Source of the DNA: Streptomyces sp. Ag109_O5-1
GTDB taxonomy: Bacteria > Actinomycetota > Actinomycetes > Streptomycetales > Streptomycetaceae
DNA length: 64,000 nt
Reading direction: 5' to 3'
Assembly: GCF_003814875.1 (NCBI RefSeq)
Contig: NZ_RKQF01000001.1
Location: 4,650,001 to 4,714,000 of the forward strand
Positions 50,353-58,992 of the stretch are shown one piece after another (within the stretch, counting starts at the first letter, position 1; each line of letters opens with the position of its first letter). Both the position numbers and the translations under genes were made by a program. The notes below the pieces were generated by a model. The model ran no database searches, had not been told where the DNA came from, and worked only from the letters and a program-made list of their open reading frames with translations.

Positions 50353-50370
50353 CACAACCGCGCGGTTGTG
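50353..50370 (-). terminator. Perfect palindrome after the ABC ATPase gene
   Basis: CACAACCGCGCGGTTGTG is an 18-bp perfect palindrome (7-bp stem, GCGC loop) 16 bases past the ATPase stop. Terminator is likely; an operator for the downstream subtilase is the alternative. Confidence 0.6.
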
Positions 50371-50385
50371 CGAAGGGATTCGGTG

Positions 50386-51069
50386 TTAAGCGCCGGCGTT
50401 CTCCTTGACGGTGATCTTGCCCTTGCGGATGGTCGCGAGACGCGGGGCCTTCTTCGCGATCGCGGAGTCGTGGGTGACCATGATGAAGGTCAGCCCGTGC
50501 TCCTTCCACATACGCTCCAGTACGTCCATGATCTCGTCGCGCATGCCCTCGTCGAGGTTGCCGGTGGGCTCGTCGGCGAGCAGCACCTTGGGCTGCTTGA
50601 CCAGGGCCCGGGCGATGGCGACGCGCTGCTGCTGGCCGCCGGACATCTCGCCGGGGAGGTGGCCGAGGCGCTCGCCCAGACCGACCGACGTCAGCGCCTC
50701 GGCGGCGCGTTCACGCCGTTCCTTGGTCTTGACGCCGAGGGGGACGAGGGCGGTCTCGACGTTCTCCTGGGCGGTGAGCGTCGGGATCAGGTTGAAGGAC
50801 TGGAAGACGAAGCCGATGTTCTCGCTGCGGACCCGGGTCAGCTTGGTCTCGGAGAGCTTGGCGAGGTCGGTGCCGTCCAGGACGACCTCACCGGACGTCG
50901 GACGGTCCAGGCCGCCGAGCATCTGCAGGAGGGTGGACTTGCCGCCGCCGGTGGGGCCCTGGATGACCAGGCGGTCGCCGTCGGCGATGGTGAGGTCGAT
51001 GCCGTCGAGGGCGCGGACGGTGTCCTTGCCGCGCGAGTAGAGCTTGGTGACGTTTCTGAGTTCGTACAT
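50386..51069 (-). CDS. ABC transporter ATPase, MacB/LolD type
   Basis: 227 residues from the ATG at 51069 with AGGAG ahead. Walker A GPTGGGKST near 38-46, Q-loop in FVFQSFNLIPTLTAQENVET, signature LPGEMSGGQQQRVAIARAL, Walker B VLLADEPTGNLD and H-loop VTHD. This is the LolD/MacB/FtsE group, which works with FtsX-like permeases. The permease gene (51290-52786) lies upstream in the same direction, with a repeat (51122-51170) between them. Such pairs move lipoproteins, peptides or stress signals. Confidence 0.92.
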   Translation of the reverse strand: MYELRNVTKLYSRGKDTVRALDGIDLTIADGDRLVIQGPTGGGKSTLLQMLGGLDRPTSGEVVLDGTDLAKLSETKLTRVRSENIGFVFQSFNLIPTLTAQENVETALVPLGVKTKERRERAAEALTSVGLGERLGHLPGEMSGGQQQRVAIARALVKQPKVLLADEPTGNLDEGMRDEIMDVLERMWKEHGLTFIMVTHDSAIAKKAPRLATIRKGKITVKENAGA

Positions 51070-51121
51070 GGGGGCTCCTGGAGGCTCTTGGGGTGGTGCG
51101 GTTCGGTTTCGGCCGCGGTCC

Positions 51122-51170
51122 GGTGGGGGCTGGTCGCGCAGTTCCCCGCGCCCCTGAAGGGGCGCTTCAC
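51122..51170. repeat. Streptomyces 3'-hairpin repeat, copy R1
   Basis: Contains GCTGGTCGCGCAGTTCCCC next to a GCGCCCCTGAAGGGGCGC hairpin. The hairpin half faces the upstream permease stop (120 bases away). Other copies at 56035-56079, 58935-58982 and 62273-62343. Confidence 0.85.
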
Positions 51171-51289
51171 AGCCGTGGCTCACATAGCCGCGGGCAGTGG
51201 TGCCGCTGGGGCGGCACGGGTGGGCGCGCGGCACCCTGCAAGCGCCGGTAAGCGACCCAACCCCCCACCCCAGCCACGACCGACAGCGG

Positions 51290-52786
51290 CTACTCCACGC
51301 GCCGCAACGCGTCCGCCGGGCGGAGCCGGGACGCGCGCCAGCCGCCGAACGCGCCCGCGATCAGGCCCCCGGCCACTGCCAGGCCCACCGCGAGGACGAT
51401 CGTCGTCACGCTGACCGGGGCCGTCAGGGCGACCTCCAGGGTCTTCGCGGCCTGCCGGCCACCGCCGAAGCCACCGCCGAAGCCGCCACCGCCGAAGCCG
51501 CCACCGCCGCCGGGGCCGCCACCCGTGTTGCCGCCGCTGCTGCCGAGGGAGGCCTGCAGGGTGGGGCTGATCTCCGTGACGACGTACGCGCCCGCCAGAC
51601 CGAGCGCGATGCCGAGCGCGCCGCCGACCAGGCCGTTGACCATGGCCTCGCCGATGACCTGCCGGGTGACCCGGCCGGACTTCCAGCCCAGCGCCTTCAG
51701 CGTGCCGAACTCACGCACGCGCCGGGAGACCGCCGAGGAGGTGAGCAGACCGGCGACCAGGAAAGCGGCCACCAGCACCGCGATGGACAGCCACTTGCCG
51801 ACGTTGGTGGCGAGGCTGGAGGCGGTGGAGAGGGAGCCGGAGACGGTCTTGGCGAGGTCGGCGGAGGTGGTGACCGTCGTGCCCGAGACGTTCTTCTGGA
51901 TCGCGCTCTTGACGGTGTCGATCTGCTTGGAGTCGGTCGCCTTGACGTAGATCGTGGTGACCTTGTTCTTCTCGCTGGCCAGCGTCTGCGCCTGCTGCAG
52001 CGGGATGTACAGGTTGGCCGCGGAGTCACCGGAGTTGGCGGTGGCGATGCCGATCACCGTGAACTTGACGCTCTTGATGGTGACCGTGGAGCCGACCTTG
52101 TACTTCTTCTGCTTGGCGTAGGCCGAGTCGGCCACCAGCACCTTGGCGTTCGTTTCGGACGACTTGAAGGTCCGGCCGCTGGTGATCTTCGAGGAGGTCA
52201 GCGGGCCGAGGCCGGCGTTGCCGACGTCGGTGCCGAAGACGCTGTAGCTGTTGACGTCGAAGTTGGCGCCACCGCCCCGGACTTCGCCCTGCGGCGCGCC
52301 GGTGCCGCCGCCGTTGCCGCCGCGTTCGCCGCCCTGGCCGGTGCCGCCGGAGTTCTGGTTCTGCTGGAACTGGCCCCGGGTGAACTGGCCGCTGATCTTG
52401 ACCACGTTGAGGCTCAGACCGCCGACCGCGGTCGAGACGCCCTTCTGGTCGGAGACCTTGGTGACGGTCGAGGAGGCGAGGGTGGTGAACCCCTGCACCA
52501 TGACCCGGTCGCTGCTCTGTGTCTTGGACGAGCCGTTGTTCTGCGCGTCGAAGTTGAATCGCGGACGCTGCGCGTCGCTCGTGGTCGCCGACGCGGCCTT
52601 GGTGACCGTCATGTCCGTACCCAGGCCGTACAGCGACTGGAGGACCTTGTCCTGCGCCTTCCCCATGCCGTTGGACACGGAGTTGACCACGATGACCAGT
52701 GCGATGCCCAGCGCGAGGCCGGAGGCGACGACGAGAGCCGCCTTTCTGCGGCGGCGCAGTTCGCGCCTCAGGTAGGTGAAGAACAT
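51290..52786 (-). CDS. FtsX/MacB-like ABC transporter permease
   Basis: 498 residues. One transmembrane helix near the N-terminus (AALVVASGLALGIALVIVVN), a large external MacB-PCD-like domain (about 45-330), and three C-terminal helices (SIAVLVAAFLVAGLLTSSAV, GALGIALGLAGAYVV, VLAVGLAVAGGLIAGA). The cytoplasmic RVREFGTLKALGWKSGRV tract and the ending WRASRLRPADALRRVE are hallmarks of the family. Two Gly/Gln/Asn-rich loops (about 155-180, 425-450) are unusual insertions. It pairs with the ATPase at 50386. Confidence 0.92.
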   Translation of the reverse strand: MFFTYLRRELRRRRKAALVVASGLALGIALVIVVNSVSNGMGKAQDKVLQSLYGLGTDMTVTKAASATTSDAQRPRFNFDAQNNGSSKTQSSDRVMVQGFTTLASSTVTKVSDQKGVSTAVGGLSLNVVKISGQFTRGQFQQNQNSGGTGQGGERGGNGGGTGAPQGEVRGGGANFDVNSYSVFGTDVGNAGLGPLTSSKITSGRTFKSSETNAKVLVADSAYAKQKKYKVGSTVTIKSVKFTVIGIATANSGDSAANLYIPLQQAQTLASEKNKVTTIYVKATDSKQIDTVKSAIQKNVSGTTVTTSADLAKTVSGSLSTASSLATNVGKWLSIAVLVAAFLVAGLLTSSAVSRRVREFGTLKALGWKSGRVTRQVIGEAMVNGLVGGALGIALGLAGAYVVTEISPTLQASLGSSGGNTGGGPGGGGGFGGGGFGGGFGGGRQAAKTLEVALTAPVSVTTIVLAVGLAVAGGLIAGAFGGWRASRLRPADALRRVE

Positions 52787-52871
52787 GACCGCAAGTTAGG
52801 GACGCACCGTGATGGCTCGATAAGGCCGAAATGAGAGAAGCATGAGAAGGCTGTGGCGGACCCCGGAAATG

Positions 52872-52899
52872 CCGGTGCCGCCCCTGGGGGCGGCACCGG
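52872..52899 (-). terminator. Strong hairpin after the L,D-transpeptidase gene
   Basis: 13-bp perfect arms CCGGTGCCGCCCC (52872-52884) and GGGGCGGCACCGG (52887-52899), about 40 bases past the L,D-transpeptidase stop and before the permease start. Confidence 0.8.
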
Positions 52900-52941
52900 T
52901 GAGCTGTGCGGTGGCTGTGCGCCGGACCGAACCGGACCGGC

Positions 52942-54192
52942 TCAGACGGCCGAACCGGCCTTCCACTGGGTCCAGTTCATGTTCCAGCCGTTGAGGCCGT
53001 TGTCGGGGGCCACGGTCTTGTCGCCGGTGTTGGAGACGACCACGACGTCACCGACGATCGAGTGGGTGTACATCCAGTAGGCGGCCGTGGTGGTGTCGTT
53101 GGCACCCTTGGTGTCGGACAGGCCCACGCAGCCGTGGCTGGTGTTCACGGAGCCGAAGATGGACTTGGCGCCCCAGTAGTTGCCGTGCAGGAAGGTGCCG
53201 GAGCTGGTGAGGCGGATGGCGTGCGGTACGTCCTTGATGTCGTACTCGGCCTTGCCGTCGTTGTCGGTGAAGCCGACGGTCGTGCCGTTCATCCGCGTCT
53301 GCTTGTACTTCTCGGACATCACCATGATGCCTTCGTACGTGGTGTGCTCCGGCGAGCCGGCCGAGATCGGGATGGTCTTGATGGTCTTGCCGTCCTCGGT
53401 GACCCGCATCTCCTTGGTCTTGGCGTCGACGTAGGAGATCTGGTTGCGGCCGATGTGAAAAGTGACCGTCTTCTGCTGGACGCCGTAGACACCGGAGGCG
53501 CCCTCGACACCGTCGAGCGCGAGCTTCAGCGTGACGGTGGAGTTCTCCTTCCAGTAGGTCTCGGGACGGCAGTCCATCCGCTGGGTGGAGAACCAGTGGC
53601 AGGCGACCTCCTGGCCGCTGCTGGAGGTGACCGTGACGCCCTTCTGGACGGCGGCCTTGTTGGTGATCTGCTTGTCGAAGTTGATCGACACGGGCATACC
53701 GACGCCGACGGTCGAGCCGTCCTCGGGGGTGAAGGTGCCTATGAAGCTGTTGGCCGGGGAGACCGTGGTGAAGGTGGCGTTCTCGTGCGCGACCAGGCCG
53801 GCGGAGTCCTTGGCCTCGGCGGCGACCTTGTAGGTGGTGGACCGCTCCAGCTGGGCGTTGGGCTTCCAGCTCGTCTTGTCGGCGGACAGGGTGCCGGCGA
53901 CCGCGGTGCCGGTCGCGGTGGTCATGGTCACGCCGGTGAGCGTGCCCTTGCTGACGGTGACGGCGGCCGAGTTGTTGATCGACGCGCTGTCGGAGCCGTC
54001 CTTGGGGGTGATGGTGATGTCGGCCTGGGACGACTTCTTGGCCGCGGCCGCGTCCGCCTGGGACTGCGAGCTGTCACCGCCGCTGCCGGAGGACGACTTG
54101 TCGTCGCCGCCGGAACACGCCGTGAGCACCAGTACACCGCCGAGCAGTGCGGACGCGGCCATCAGGCTCTTGCGCCGCTTACTGTCCGTCAT
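52942..54192 (-). CDS. L,D-transpeptidase lipoprotein
   Basis: 416 residues from the ATG at 54192, with GGAG 9 bases ahead (GTG at 54195 is the alternative). Lipobox LTAC with C26 as the lipidated cysteine, a serine/glycine linker, one or two Ig-like domains (about 60-260) and a YkuD catalytic domain with TSHGCVGLS (C355, and H in SHGC). It makes 3-3 cross-links in peptidoglycan at the outer face of the membrane, like LdtMt2-type enzymes. The residue after the catalytic VG is glycine rather than the usual arginine (SHGCVR). Own terminators on both sides. Confidence 0.93.
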   Translation of the reverse strand: MTDSKRRKSLMAASALLGGVLVLTACSGGDDKSSSGSGGDSSQSQADAAAAKKSSQADITITPKDGSDSASINNSAAVTVSKGTLTGVTMTTATGTAVAGTLSADKTSWKPNAQLERSTTYKVAAEAKDSAGLVAHENATFTTVSPANSFIGTFTPEDGSTVGVGMPVSINFDKQITNKAAVQKGVTVTSSSGQEVACHWFSTQRMDCRPETYWKENSTVTLKLALDGVEGASGVYGVQQKTVTFHIGRNQISYVDAKTKEMRVTEDGKTIKTIPISAGSPEHTTYEGIMVMSEKYKQTRMNGTTVGFTDNDGKAEYDIKDVPHAIRLTSSGTFLHGNYWGAKSIFGSVNTSHGCVGLSDTKGANDTTTAAYWMYTHSIVGDVVVVSNTGDKTVAPDNGLNGWNMNWTQWKAGSAV

Positions 54193-54377
54193 CACACGCT
54201 TCTCCATCGCTGCCGAGTCCGCGAACACACGGGAGTCCCCGTCAAGAACCTTCAACGCTACGGCCGCTTCGCCCCGTTCCACATTCGCCGGATGTGTGGG
54301 GCACACCACGTCCGCCGGGGCGGCCGGTACGGGAGGGGCGGAAGGGTCCGGTCCGTGCGCCCCCTGAGACGGCGAAA

Positions 54378-54403
54378 CCCCGGACGGCGGTTGCCGTCCG
54401 GGG
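54378..54403 (-). terminator. Strong hairpin after acidic-protein gene
   Basis: 11-bp perfect arms (CCCCGGACGGC / GCCGTCCGGGG) with a GGTT loop, 20 bases past the stop at 54424. Confidence 0.85.
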
Positions 54404-54423
54404 TCACAGGTTCCCCGGGACGC

Positions 54424-54768
54424 TCAGCCGATGCCGTCCTCTTCCTCGTCGTCCTCGCCGTCATCCTCGTCGAGATCCCAGTCGGGCGAATCCGGATCGT
54501 AGGAAATGCGCTCGCTGGACCAGGAGGCCTGCTGGAGCTCGACCCCGGGCACCTCACCGACCAGGTCGAACGGATCGACGAGATAGGCGAGGGCCTCGGC
54601 GGTGTCTTCCGTCACAGCCGCCTCGGCATGCGTCCGCTCCTCGTCGGGCAGCTCGGGATCGTCCGCGATCCTGCGCAGTGCGGCCTTGGTGACCGCGTCG
54701 ACGTCCTCGACTTCGACGACCAGCTCCACCCGAAGCCGTACAAAACGTGATGTCTCTGGAGTGCTCAT
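54424..54768 (-). CDS. Small acidic protein, function unknown
   Basis: 114 residues from the ATG at 54768. An alpha/beta N-terminal domain (RFVRLRVELVVEVEDVDAVT, AALRRIADDPELPDEERTHA, EALAYLVDPFDLVGEVPGVE) resembles a small ferredoxin-like or coupling fold, and the tail is extremely acidic (DLDEDDGEDDEEEDG). No cysteines or signal peptide. From memory, conserved in Streptomyces between an L,D-transpeptidase and the LAxTG gene. It is divergent from the LAxTG gene at 54878. Confidence 0.7.
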   Translation of the reverse strand: MSTPETSRFVRLRVELVVEVEDVDAVTKAALRRIADDPELPDEERTHAEAAVTEDTAEALAYLVDPFDLVGEVPGVELQQASWSSERISYDPDSPDWDLDEDDGEDDEEEDGIG

Positions 54769-54877
54769 GCCCGGAGCGTACGACCGAAACCTCCCGTGAC
54801 TTTCCCGTGACCCGCGATTTTCACTAACATCTGCCCACACGGCCAATTCGCCAGCGTCACAAGGGGATCGATATTCC

Positions 54878-55195
54878 GTGTCATCCGCTCGCCGCCCGTT
54901 GCTGACCGCCACCGCCGCAGGCACGCTCCTGTGCGCGCTGTGGTTCGTTCCGTCCGCCAACGCGTCGCAGGACGCCCCGGCGAGAACCGGCGCGCCGGAG
55001 AGTACGACGACACAGGTCACCCAGCAGGCCAGGGCGCTGTCCGTGGCCACCACGGAGGCGACCGGGGACGCCACCCGCCTCGCCGACACCGGCAGCCCGG
55101 ACACCACGCCGTACGTCGTCGGCGGCACCCTGTTCCTCGCCGTCGGCGCGGGCTTCGTGGTCTATTCGGTCCGCCGCGAACGGCTGGAATTTTAA
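54878..55195 (+). CDS. Small cell-wall protein with LAxTG sortase signal
   Basis: 105 residues from a GTG with AAGGGG ahead. Signal peptide about 1-29 (LLTATAAGTLLCALWFVPSA), a 45-residue Ser/Thr/Ala-rich mature part, then LADTG followed by a hydrophobic helix (YVVGGTLFLAVGAGFVVYSV) and the charged tail RRERLEF. This is a complete sortase signal of the LAXTG type used by class E sortases in Streptomyces. With only about 40 mature residues it resembles a tiny surface peptide, similar in size to chaplins but without their sequence. No sortase gene lies nearby. Confidence 0.8.
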   Translation: MSSARRPLLTATAAGTLLCALWFVPSANASQDAPARTGAPESTTTQVTQQARALSVATTEATGDATRLADTGSPDTTPYVVGGTLFLAVGAGFVVYSVRRERLEF

Positions 55196-55236
55196 ATTAC
55201 TTGACCGATCTTTGACCTGGGACCCACAGTCCTCCC

Positions 55237-56007
55237 ATGAAGAGATCACCGGGCGTGCGGACCTGCGCCCTCGCCGTCGGCGGCGCACTGTCCCTCACCC
55301 TCATCACGGGCTGCTCCGAGGGGAGTTCGAAGGAACCGTCCGGCTCGCCCTCCGTGCGGGCGCTGAGCGCCGCGGAGTTGAAGCAGCGGATCCTCGCGCA
55401 GGGCGAGGTGGACGGCTACAAGGTGAACGCGATCGGCGAGGCCGCGCCGACCAGGAACAAGATCAAGTCCAGCGACGAGAAGTGCCGCCCGCTGGCCTAC
55501 GTCCTCACCGGCCTCGCACCGGCCGACCCGGCCGCGGAGATCGGCCGCACGGTACGGGAGGACAAGAAGGACCCGACCGACGACGCGACGTCCATGGACG
55601 ACCTGGCCGACGGCAAGTTCGAGAGCGCGCTCAAGGAGTCGATGGACCTGGACGTCACGTCCGTGGACCTCTCCTCGTACGACGGCAAGGGCGCGGAGGA
55701 CGCCCTGAAGGCGGTCTCCGCCGCGCTCCAGTCCTGCGCGACCGGCTTCACGGGCGGCGCGTCCGGTGACGAGCAGAAGGTCACGAAGGTGACCGCGGTG
55801 AAGCCGTCGGGCGCGGGCGACGGATCGGTGGCCTTCACGGCGATCACCGACATGGACGGCGACAAGGCCCCGCTGCACGCGGAGGTGGTCCGCCACGACA
55901 ACACGCTCGCGACGTACTTCACGATGAACATCGGCGCGATGATGGCGGGCAAGACGTACAAGGTACCGACAGCGGTGATCAAGGCCCAGTCGGCGAAGCT
56001 GGGCTGA
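55237..56007 (+). CDS. Secreted lipoprotein, function unknown
   Basis: 256 residues. Signal peptide with lipobox LITGC (C26), then a Ser/Gly linker (EGSSKEPSGSPS). The mature domain is mixed alpha/beta with two cysteines (KCRPL near 82 and QSCATGF near 167), and ends with beta strands (AFTAITDMDGDKAPLHAEVV). The pattern resembles sensor-type lipoproteins of the LpqN/LppX or DUF-like group, but I cannot name it. It starts 41 bases after the LAxTG gene in the same direction, so the two may be cotranscribed. The 3' hairpin repeat R2 follows it. Confidence 0.75.
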   Translation: MKRSPGVRTCALAVGGALSLTLITGCSEGSSKEPSGSPSVRALSAAELKQRILAQGEVDGYKVNAIGEAAPTRNKIKSSDEKCRPLAYVLTGLAPADPAAEIGRTVREDKKDPTDDATSMDDLADGKFESALKESMDLDVTSVDLSSYDGKGAEDALKAVSAALQSCATGFTGGASGDEQKVTKVTAVKPSGAGDGSVAFTAITDMDGDKAPLHAEVVRHDNTLATYFTMNIGAMMAGKTYKVPTAVIKAQSAKLG

Positions 56008-56034
56008 GCGCTCCGGCGAAGGGGCGCTGCAGGA

Positions 56035-56079
56035 GCGCCCCTTAGGGGCGCGGGGAACTGCGCGGCCAGCCCCCCACCC
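56035..56079. repeat. Streptomyces 3'-hairpin repeat, copy R2
   Basis: GCGCCCCTTAGGGGCGC hairpin followed by GGGGAACTGCGCGGCCAGCCC. The hairpin half faces the lipoprotein stop, 27 bases away. It lies between converging genes and may end both transcripts. Confidence 0.85.
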
Positions 56080-56091
56080 GCACCCGACGAA

Positions 56092-57636
56092 CTACCGCAG
56101 CGGCCCGGTCACCGTCTCCGCCGCAGCGACAACGGCCCCGCCCCGCACGAACTCCTCCGCCGCAGCAAGGTCCGGCGCCAGGTACCGGTCCGGCCCAACG
56201 CCCTGCACCCCCGCGGAGCGCACCGCCTCGATCACGGCCCGGGACGCCGGTGCCGGCGTCAGCCCCTCCCGCAGCTCGATCGCCCGGGTCGCCGCGTACA
56301 GCTCGACCGCGATGATCCGCGTCAGATTGCCCACGGCCGTCCGCAGCTTGCGGGCGGCCGACCACCCCATGGACACATGGTCCTCCTGCATCGCAGAGGA
56401 CGGGATCGAGTCGGCCGACGCCGGAACGGCGAGCCGCTTCAACTCGCTGACCAGCGCCGCCTGCGTGTACTGGGCGATCATCAGCCCGGAGTCGACGCCC
56501 GCGTCGTCGGCGAGGAACGGCGGCAGCCCGTGGCTGCGGTTCTTGTCCAGCAGCCGGTCGGTCCGCCGCTCGGCGATGGACCCGAGGTCGGCCACGGCGA
56601 TGGCGAGGAAGTCGAGGACGTAGGCGACCGGCGCCCCGTGGAAGTTGCCGTTGGACTCGACCCGCCCGTCGGGCAGCACCACGGGGTTGTCGACGGCGGA
56701 CGCCAGCTCCCGCTCGGCCACCAGCCGGGCATGGGCGAGGGTGTCCCGGCCCGCCCCGGCGACCTGCGGAGCACACCGCACGGAGTAGGCGTCCTGGACG
56801 CGCGGCGCGTCGTCCTGGTGATGCCCGGTGAGCTGGGACCCCTTGACCACGGCGAGCATGTTGGCGGCGCTGTCGCCCTGCCCGGGGTGCGGCCGGATCG
56901 CGTGCAGCTCGGGCGCGAGCACCTTGTCCGTGCCGAGCAGCGCCTCCAGGCTCAACGCGGCGGTGACGTCGGCCGACTTGTAGAGCATGTCGAGGTCGGC
57001 GAGGGCCATGACCAGCATGCCGAGCATGCCGTCGGTGCCGTTGAGGAGGGCGAGCCCCTCCTTCTCGCGCAGCTCGACGGGGGCGATCCCGTGCTCGGCG
57101 AGGAGCTCACCGGCGGGACGGACGACCCCGTCCGGACCCTCGGCCTCCCCTTCGCCCATCAGCGTGAGGGCACAGTGGGAGAGCGGGGCCAGGTCGCCTG
57201 AGCAGCCGAGGGAGCCGTACTCGTGCACGACCGGGGTGATACCGGCGTTCAGCACGTCGGCCATGGTCTGGGCGACCTCGGGACGCACACCGGTGTGTCC
57301 GGAGCAGACGGTCTTCAGCCGCAGGAACATCAGGGCCCGTACGACCTCGCGCTCGACCCGCGGCCCCATGCCGGCCGCGTGCGAGCGGACGATGTTGCGC
57401 TGCAGCTGGGCCCGGAGCTCCTGGCTGATGTGCCGGGTCGCGAGGGCACCGAAGCCGGTGCTGACGCCGTAGACCGGCTCCGGCTTGGCCGCCAGCGCGT
57501 CCACGATCTCCCGGGCCGCCGCGAGCGCCGCGACCGCCTCCGCCGACAGTTCGATCCGGGCGCCGCCGCGCGCCACGGCGAGAACGTCGGACGCGGTGAC
57601 ACCGGACGTCCCCACCACCACAGTGTGCATATCCAT
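56092..57636 (-). CDS. hutH: Histidine ammonia-lyase
   Basis: 514 residues from the ATG at 57636 (MDMHTVVVG, the family's Streptomyces start from memory; an in-frame ATG exists at 57654). It converts histidine to trans-urocanate and ammonia, the first step of histidine use. The MIO cofactor forms from residues 145-147, here CSG in GSLGCSGDLAPLS rather than the common ASG. The active-site tyrosine region VYGVSTGFG (Y56) and QEDHVSMG tract are present. No ribosome site is evident, so a short or absent leader is possible. Other hut genes are not in the window. Confidence 0.95.
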   Translation of the reverse strand: MDMHTVVVGTSGVTASDVLAVARGGARIELSAEAVAALAAAREIVDALAAKPEPVYGVSTGFGALATRHISQELRAQLQRNIVRSHAAGMGPRVEREVVRALMFLRLKTVCSGHTGVRPEVAQTMADVLNAGITPVVHEYGSLGCSGDLAPLSHCALTLMGEGEAEGPDGVVRPAGELLAEHGIAPVELREKEGLALLNGTDGMLGMLVMALADLDMLYKSADVTAALSLEALLGTDKVLAPELHAIRPHPGQGDSAANMLAVVKGSQLTGHHQDDAPRVQDAYSVRCAPQVAGAGRDTLAHARLVAERELASAVDNPVVLPDGRVESNGNFHGAPVAYVLDFLAIAVADLGSIAERRTDRLLDKNRSHGLPPFLADDAGVDSGLMIAQYTQAALVSELKRLAVPASADSIPSSAMQEDHVSMGWSAARKLRTAVGNLTRIIAVELYAATRAIELREGLTPAPASRAVIEAVRSAGVQGVGPDRYLAPDLAAAEEFVRGGAVVAAAETVTGPLR

Positions 57637-57706
57637 ATTCAGGAGCGTACGCATTGAATGCAGGCGCTGTCACTAGTGGGGTACAGGGCTGCCCCTTACT
57701 TGTACG

Positions 57707-58852
57707 TCACAGTCCCCGGCGCCCGCGGAAGCTGCGCCGCTCGGCCCGTTCCGGCGGAGGCGCGTCGGCCAGTCGCAGGACCGGGTCGTCCGGGCCCTCC
57801 CGCCCGGCCACCACCGGCCGGTCCGCACGCAGGGCCTTGGCCCGGTACTGGGCCGCGTCGGCGAGCCGGAACAGACGGCGGGCGGAGCGCACCGGGCCGA
57901 TCGGGTCCGCGGTCGAGGCGATCCCGCAGGCCACCCCCTCCCCCAGCTCCAACTCCCCGGCCCGGCGGCAGAGTTCGTCGGCCGCCTTGACCACGTCGTC
58001 GGCCGCCGGGCCGACCGCCAGCAGACAGAACTCGTCCCCGCCGAGCCGTGCGGCGAGGGTGCCCGGGAGCATCGCCCCGCACAGGGACAGCACCGAGCCG
58101 AAGCGTTCGAGGAGCCGGTCGCCGACGGCGTGCCCGCGGGTGTCGTTCACCTTCTTCAGCCCGTTGAGGTCGCAGACGACGAGGCTGACCACGGCCCCCT
58201 CCGTGCGATACCGGTCGATCGCCTCGTCGAGGCCCGCGTCGACGGCACGGCGGTTGGCGAGCCCGGTCAGCGCGTCGGTGTACGCGAGCCTGCGGGCCTC
58301 CTCCAGGCGCTCGGTCTGCGCGATCCCGGCGGCGACGACGGAGGCCAGGACGGTGGCGAAGTCGGCGTCGGCGCGGTCGAAGACGGGGGCGTGGACGGGG
58401 CGGGCCACGTACAGCTCGCCCCAGGCCCTGCCGTGCAGCACGATCGGAGCGACCAGACAGCAGCCGCGGCCCCTGCGGCGCAGGGCGGCGACGCGCTGGT
58501 GCGAGTAACCGGGGCGGCCGGCGGCGGGACCCTCCGCCGTCTCGACCCAGGCGTTGGGGCCGCCGCCGCCCGCCCAGCGTTCGTGGAGGAACTCGGTGAT
58601 CTCCGGGAACTGGTGCACCGGATAGGCCTCGGCCTCCGGGAACTCCTCCTCGCCCGGGGCGCGCTCCCCGACGTTCACGAGGACCCGCAGCCGGCCGAGT
58701 TCGCGCTCCCAGACGGAGAGCGCGGCGAAGCTGCCGTCCAGCGCGCGACAGGCGCCGGCCGCGGCGGCGTGCCAGCACTCACGTGGGGTGTGCGCCGCGG
58801 CCATGCCCTGCGCCAGCGCCACTACGGCGGCGAGCCGGGTGTCATCGCCCAT
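57707..58852 (-). CDS. GAF-GGDEF diguanylate cyclase
   Basis: 381 residues. An N-terminal GAF-like sensor (about 10-180, with GELYVARPVHAPVFDRADAD) is joined by a short coil to a GGDEF domain (about 185-350) with intact RLGGDEF (269-275) and the substrate tract DLNGLKKVNDTRGHAVGD. It should make cyclic di-GMP, the brake on Streptomyces sporulation. The inhibitory RxxD site five residues before GGDEF is absent (LPGT), so product inhibition is not expected. It lies next to hutH in the same direction, as with a diguanylate cyclase gene in S. coelicolor from memory. Confidence 0.9.
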   Translation of the reverse strand: MGDDTRLAAVVALAQGMAAAHTPRECWHAAAAGACRALDGSFAALSVWERELGRLRVLVNVGERAPGEEEFPEAEAYPVHQFPEITEFLHERWAGGGGPNAWVETAEGPAAGRPGYSHQRVAALRRRGRGCCLVAPIVLHGRAWGELYVARPVHAPVFDRADADFATVLASVVAAGIAQTERLEEARRLAYTDALTGLANRRAVDAGLDEAIDRYRTEGAVVSLVVCDLNGLKKVNDTRGHAVGDRLLERFGSVLSLCGAMLPGTLAARLGGDEFCLLAVGPAADDVVKAADELCRRAGELELGEGVACGIASTADPIGPVRSARRLFRLADAAQYRAKALRADRPVVAGREGPDDPVLRLADAPPPERAERRSFRGRRGL

Positions 58853-58934
58853 TACTCCAGGTTAGGGATGTTTTATTTCATTTAGGACATTGATGCGGCG
58901 AACAGGTGTTGAGGCAGTGGTTCGGCCGTGGACC

Positions 58935-58982
58935 GGTGGGGGCTGGTCGCGCAGTTCCCCGCGCCCTGACGGGGCGCTTCAC
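58935..58982. repeat. Streptomyces 3'-hairpin repeat, copy R3
   Basis: Same GTGGGGGCTGGTCGCGCAGT core, with the GCGCCC...GGGGCGC hairpin facing the enoyl-CoA hydratase stop 10 bases away. Confidence 0.85.
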
Positions 58983-58992
58983 TGGCACTTCT

